A stretch of DNA of 7,890 bases from DATGHS01 sp035307785 (GTDB lineage Bacteria; Planctomycetota; Planctomycetia; Gemmatales; Gemmataceae): NCBI GenBank assembly GCA_035307785.1, contig DATGHS010000094.1, positions 1 through 7,890 on the forward strand, given 5' to 3'. Below, one piece after another: positions 7,701 to 7,890 of this stretch. The first letter of the stretch is position 1, and the number at the start of each line of letters is the position of its first letter. The notes below the pieces were generated by a model. The model had not been told where the DNA came from. It worked only from the letters and a program-made list of their open reading frames with translations, and did no database searches. The position numbers were made by a program, and so were the translations under genes.

Positions 7701-7890
7701 GTTGCAGGGAACTGGCCAGCAGCGTGTTGCGAGCGAATAATCGCTGATCGAGCGCGGTAGGCAAATTTGGCGAGCCGCTGGCCACGATCTTCTGATGGTT
7801 GAATTGCAAGCCCATACGGTCGCGCAAATAGGCCAGCGATTTGGCTGGGTTGGAATCATATGTAAGGATTGCATAGCGCGTTTGAATCTC
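1762..7890 (-). CDS. Giant macroglobulin-like multidomain protein, N terminus cut by window edge
   Basis: At least 2042 residues are visible, and the frame is open to the right edge, so the true start and any signal peptide lie outside; the TTG at 7827 is not a credible start. Numbering from the edge: 1-325 is mostly helical. 326-436 is a beta domain with the MG-domain-like EPVTLDLFVKNVPTLLVKVF, and ends in GAGKSSRALVRKG. 437-740 holds further beta sandwiches, including an MG2-like RIALILIRPGLYLNG. 835-925 contains ARVHVFATRYEPAY and KYPGNLLQRPELLLNPW. 937-987 is a Pro/Gly-rich linker. 1120-1140 carries FACHELNFFLLKKDPDFF in a helical region. 1250-1335 is a Pro/Ala/Gly/Met then charged linker. 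1430-1590 is beta-rich. 1720-1830 is TPR-like. 1955-2042 is a carboxypeptidase-regulatory-like beta fold with FYKDGYTDLRGRFDYAS. No CGEQ-type thioester and no membrane segment is seen. I infer an extracytoplasmic alpha-2-macroglobulin-like architecture; the exact family and function are unknown. Confidence 0.9.
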   Translation of the reverse strand, partial: EIQTRYAILTYDSNPAKSLAYLRDRMGLQFNHQKIVASGSPNLPTALDQRLFARNTLLASSLQRWSNLDNFEDSALDWLAAEKLDWQRRRNLLQRLQRPDITNLTRLVADDLLSEHAQEFGSFGIHRQMTQLQLDDLLKLKPDLLNHTGFVQTYITKLHPGDDADWRRDPVQLRAYLDRLLTFSRQLAPVHNALKAHVLFHRLVLDRSQGTFDRAIFDEYLKLPRQQGYMSKAMLESEAARRYGADLNADFTGVTLLPVVGNDEPLVRSYLKRFFMNMQSASEFEPFINDVYLRHLFAETKIELGQGDSETWASALPPELFKQLKERIDIDFAFTNKTAFLADEPVTLDLFVKNVPTLLVKVFEVNTSNFYRTQKREVDTDINLDGLVANSEQSFSYTEPPLRRMPRRFEFPQLNKPGVYVIDFIGAGKSSRALVRKGRLRPLVSASTAGHRIHIVDDADQAVKDASIWLGGQEYKSDAEGIILVPFSTSPGRRPIVISHGDFSCLDFLQHQAEGYHLAAGIHVDRESLITQRIALILIRPGLYLNGLPVSAKLLEEVRLRVTAVDQDGIATSTEVPNFKLFEDRESTYEVRVPPRLVALQVALIAKVKSLSENRDVDLSTSQQFTLNGITKTEKIEDLHLAKFGNEYVVEVLGRTGEIEPDRPVQVSVKQRDFREQVQVTLKTDVQGRVHLGALSDVTFVTATGPEGTAHTWNLPMDRHTYRQVIHAKAGDTITLPYLGTAAAPSHDDLALFEMRGGVVQADRFDALAVKDGLLELRGLTAGDYDLWLKQTGERIRIRAVDGPVKNGYVLGKIRHMQVPALAPVTISKIDSEAEFVTVHLRDASKFARVHVFATRYEPAYSAFSDLGRIRDAELGGVLPAHAEAAYLTGRNIGDEYRYVLDRRMQRKYPGNLLQRPELLLNPWVVRSTETGEQMAQGGEMFQPKGEPPAAKDMPPPGRPMADSAGGGRSATAAGEFADFDFLADSSTVLVNLIPDKDGVVKLSRKVLGPHAMIHVVAVDPVSTTYRCVFLPEQKAGFVDLRLRNGLDPKSHFTQQKQISILDGGKPFVLADAAGARFEVYDSLPKVYSLYATLSKDSKLAEFAFILTWPKLKAEEKRALYSKFACHELNFFLLKKDPDFFHNVIRPYLANKKDKTVLDHWLLGDDLREFVQPWQYGRLNAVERVLLAQHLAGEPGKTARHEQDLLRLQPPNMDRFLTLFDTAVKGSALSSEDGILRQMERLREDVLTTDNKTGNTGIRKAEPAAEVPSPAMTPPAPAGAAGGAGPANAPMKMPQEMSKKLAMKRDGRGDAKEAKKAEELGVDVLSDTDKDKETMYFADDRAKGKLALQLYRKVDVTKEWAENNYYNLPITQQIAALVPASDFWLDYARHSGKGPFLSEHLADASKNFTEMMFALSVLDLPFEAGKEELKFDGGKMTFTCANPVIAFHEEVKPAADAAGKVQILVSQNFYRFGDRFREENGERFDKFISTEFVQQTVYGAHIVVTNPTSTRQKLSVLIQVPVGAIPVGNGQPTKTVMLDLESYRTQTIDYLFYFPRPGKFAHFPVHVAKAEALVASAQPFAFNVVERPSKLDTESWDYISQNGSSDQVLAFLDRENVFALDLSKIAFRMKDKTLFGTTLEVLRNRHAYEGTLWSYGIFHNDPQAAREFLTHMDQIVAECGGPIQSPILIVDPVARHQYEHLEYKPLVNARAHSLGQRRQIVNDKFLQQYERFLKGLSYRKQLTDDDRLAEVYYLLLQDRIEQATNVLEQVHPDKIATRMQYDYCAAYLDMFNDEPQRAKAIAAKYASYPVDRWRNTFAAILGQLNEMENKAPPAIVDKDERDQRQNQLAQTEPGVEFTIDSKNVNLTWQNVDNCKVNYYLMDVELLFSRNPFVQQSGGQFSSIKPNLSQEVKLPKDQKKLEMKLPEALLKRNVLVEISAGGKTRSEPYYANAMAVKLSENYGQLRVTDSENGKALSKVYVKTYARLADGTVKFYKDGYTDLRGRFDYASVSTPEKSPITRFSILVLSDEHGALIREANPPQQ
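5418..5449. repeat. Two overlapping hairpins inside the giant gene
   Basis: CCGGCGC (5418-5424) pairs with GCGCCGG (5427-5433) across a two-base gap. CCGGCAC (5430-5436) pairs with GTGCCGG (5443-5449) across six bases. The two share the CCGG at 5430-5433, so only one can form at a time. They lie within codons of the giant gene and may be chance in GC-rich DNA. Confidence 0.4.

Noticed and set aside
6322..7740. A 472-codon open frame on the plus strand, opposite the giant gene
   Set aside because: It is the antisense of a clearly coding minus-strand frame. Its translation is rich in His, Arg and Gln with no domain, and GC-rich codon use explains its length.

Overview
The window looks like the chromosome of a GC-rich, Gram-negative-type bacterium, most plausibly a planctomycete. 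This rests on three things: GC-rich codon use, a very large macroglobulin-like protein of the sort common in that phylum, and the style of the small methyltransferase. The assignment is an inference, because there is no rRNA or other marker gene here.

All four genes I can support lie on the minus strand, so they are read from the right edge to the left. They are: (1) a giant protein of at least 2042 residues, cut at its N terminus by the window edge (7890 to 1762); (2) 39 bases downstream, a class I SAM-dependent methyltransferase starting at TTG (1722 to 1009); (3) after a 179-base gap, a secreted glutamine-rich coiled-coil protein of 175 residues (829 to 302); (4) after a 125-base gap holding a palindromic intergenic repeat, the first 58 codons of a two-component response regulator (176 to 1), whose remainder lies beyond the left edge.

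The giant gene and the methyltransferase are close enough to share a transcript, though they have no obvious shared function. The glutamine-rich gene and the response regulator each have a good ribosome binding site, and each probably has its own promoter in the gap before it. I see nothing that ties the four genes into one pathway. I found no transposase, integrase, CRISPR array, tRNA or rRNA. The points most worth a second look are the giant protein itself (macroglobulin-like beta domains, no thioester, two disordered linkers, several conserved-looking motifs of unknown role), the heptad-perfect glutamine-rich exported protein, and the palindromic repeat. I do not see a clear defence or mobile system in this window.
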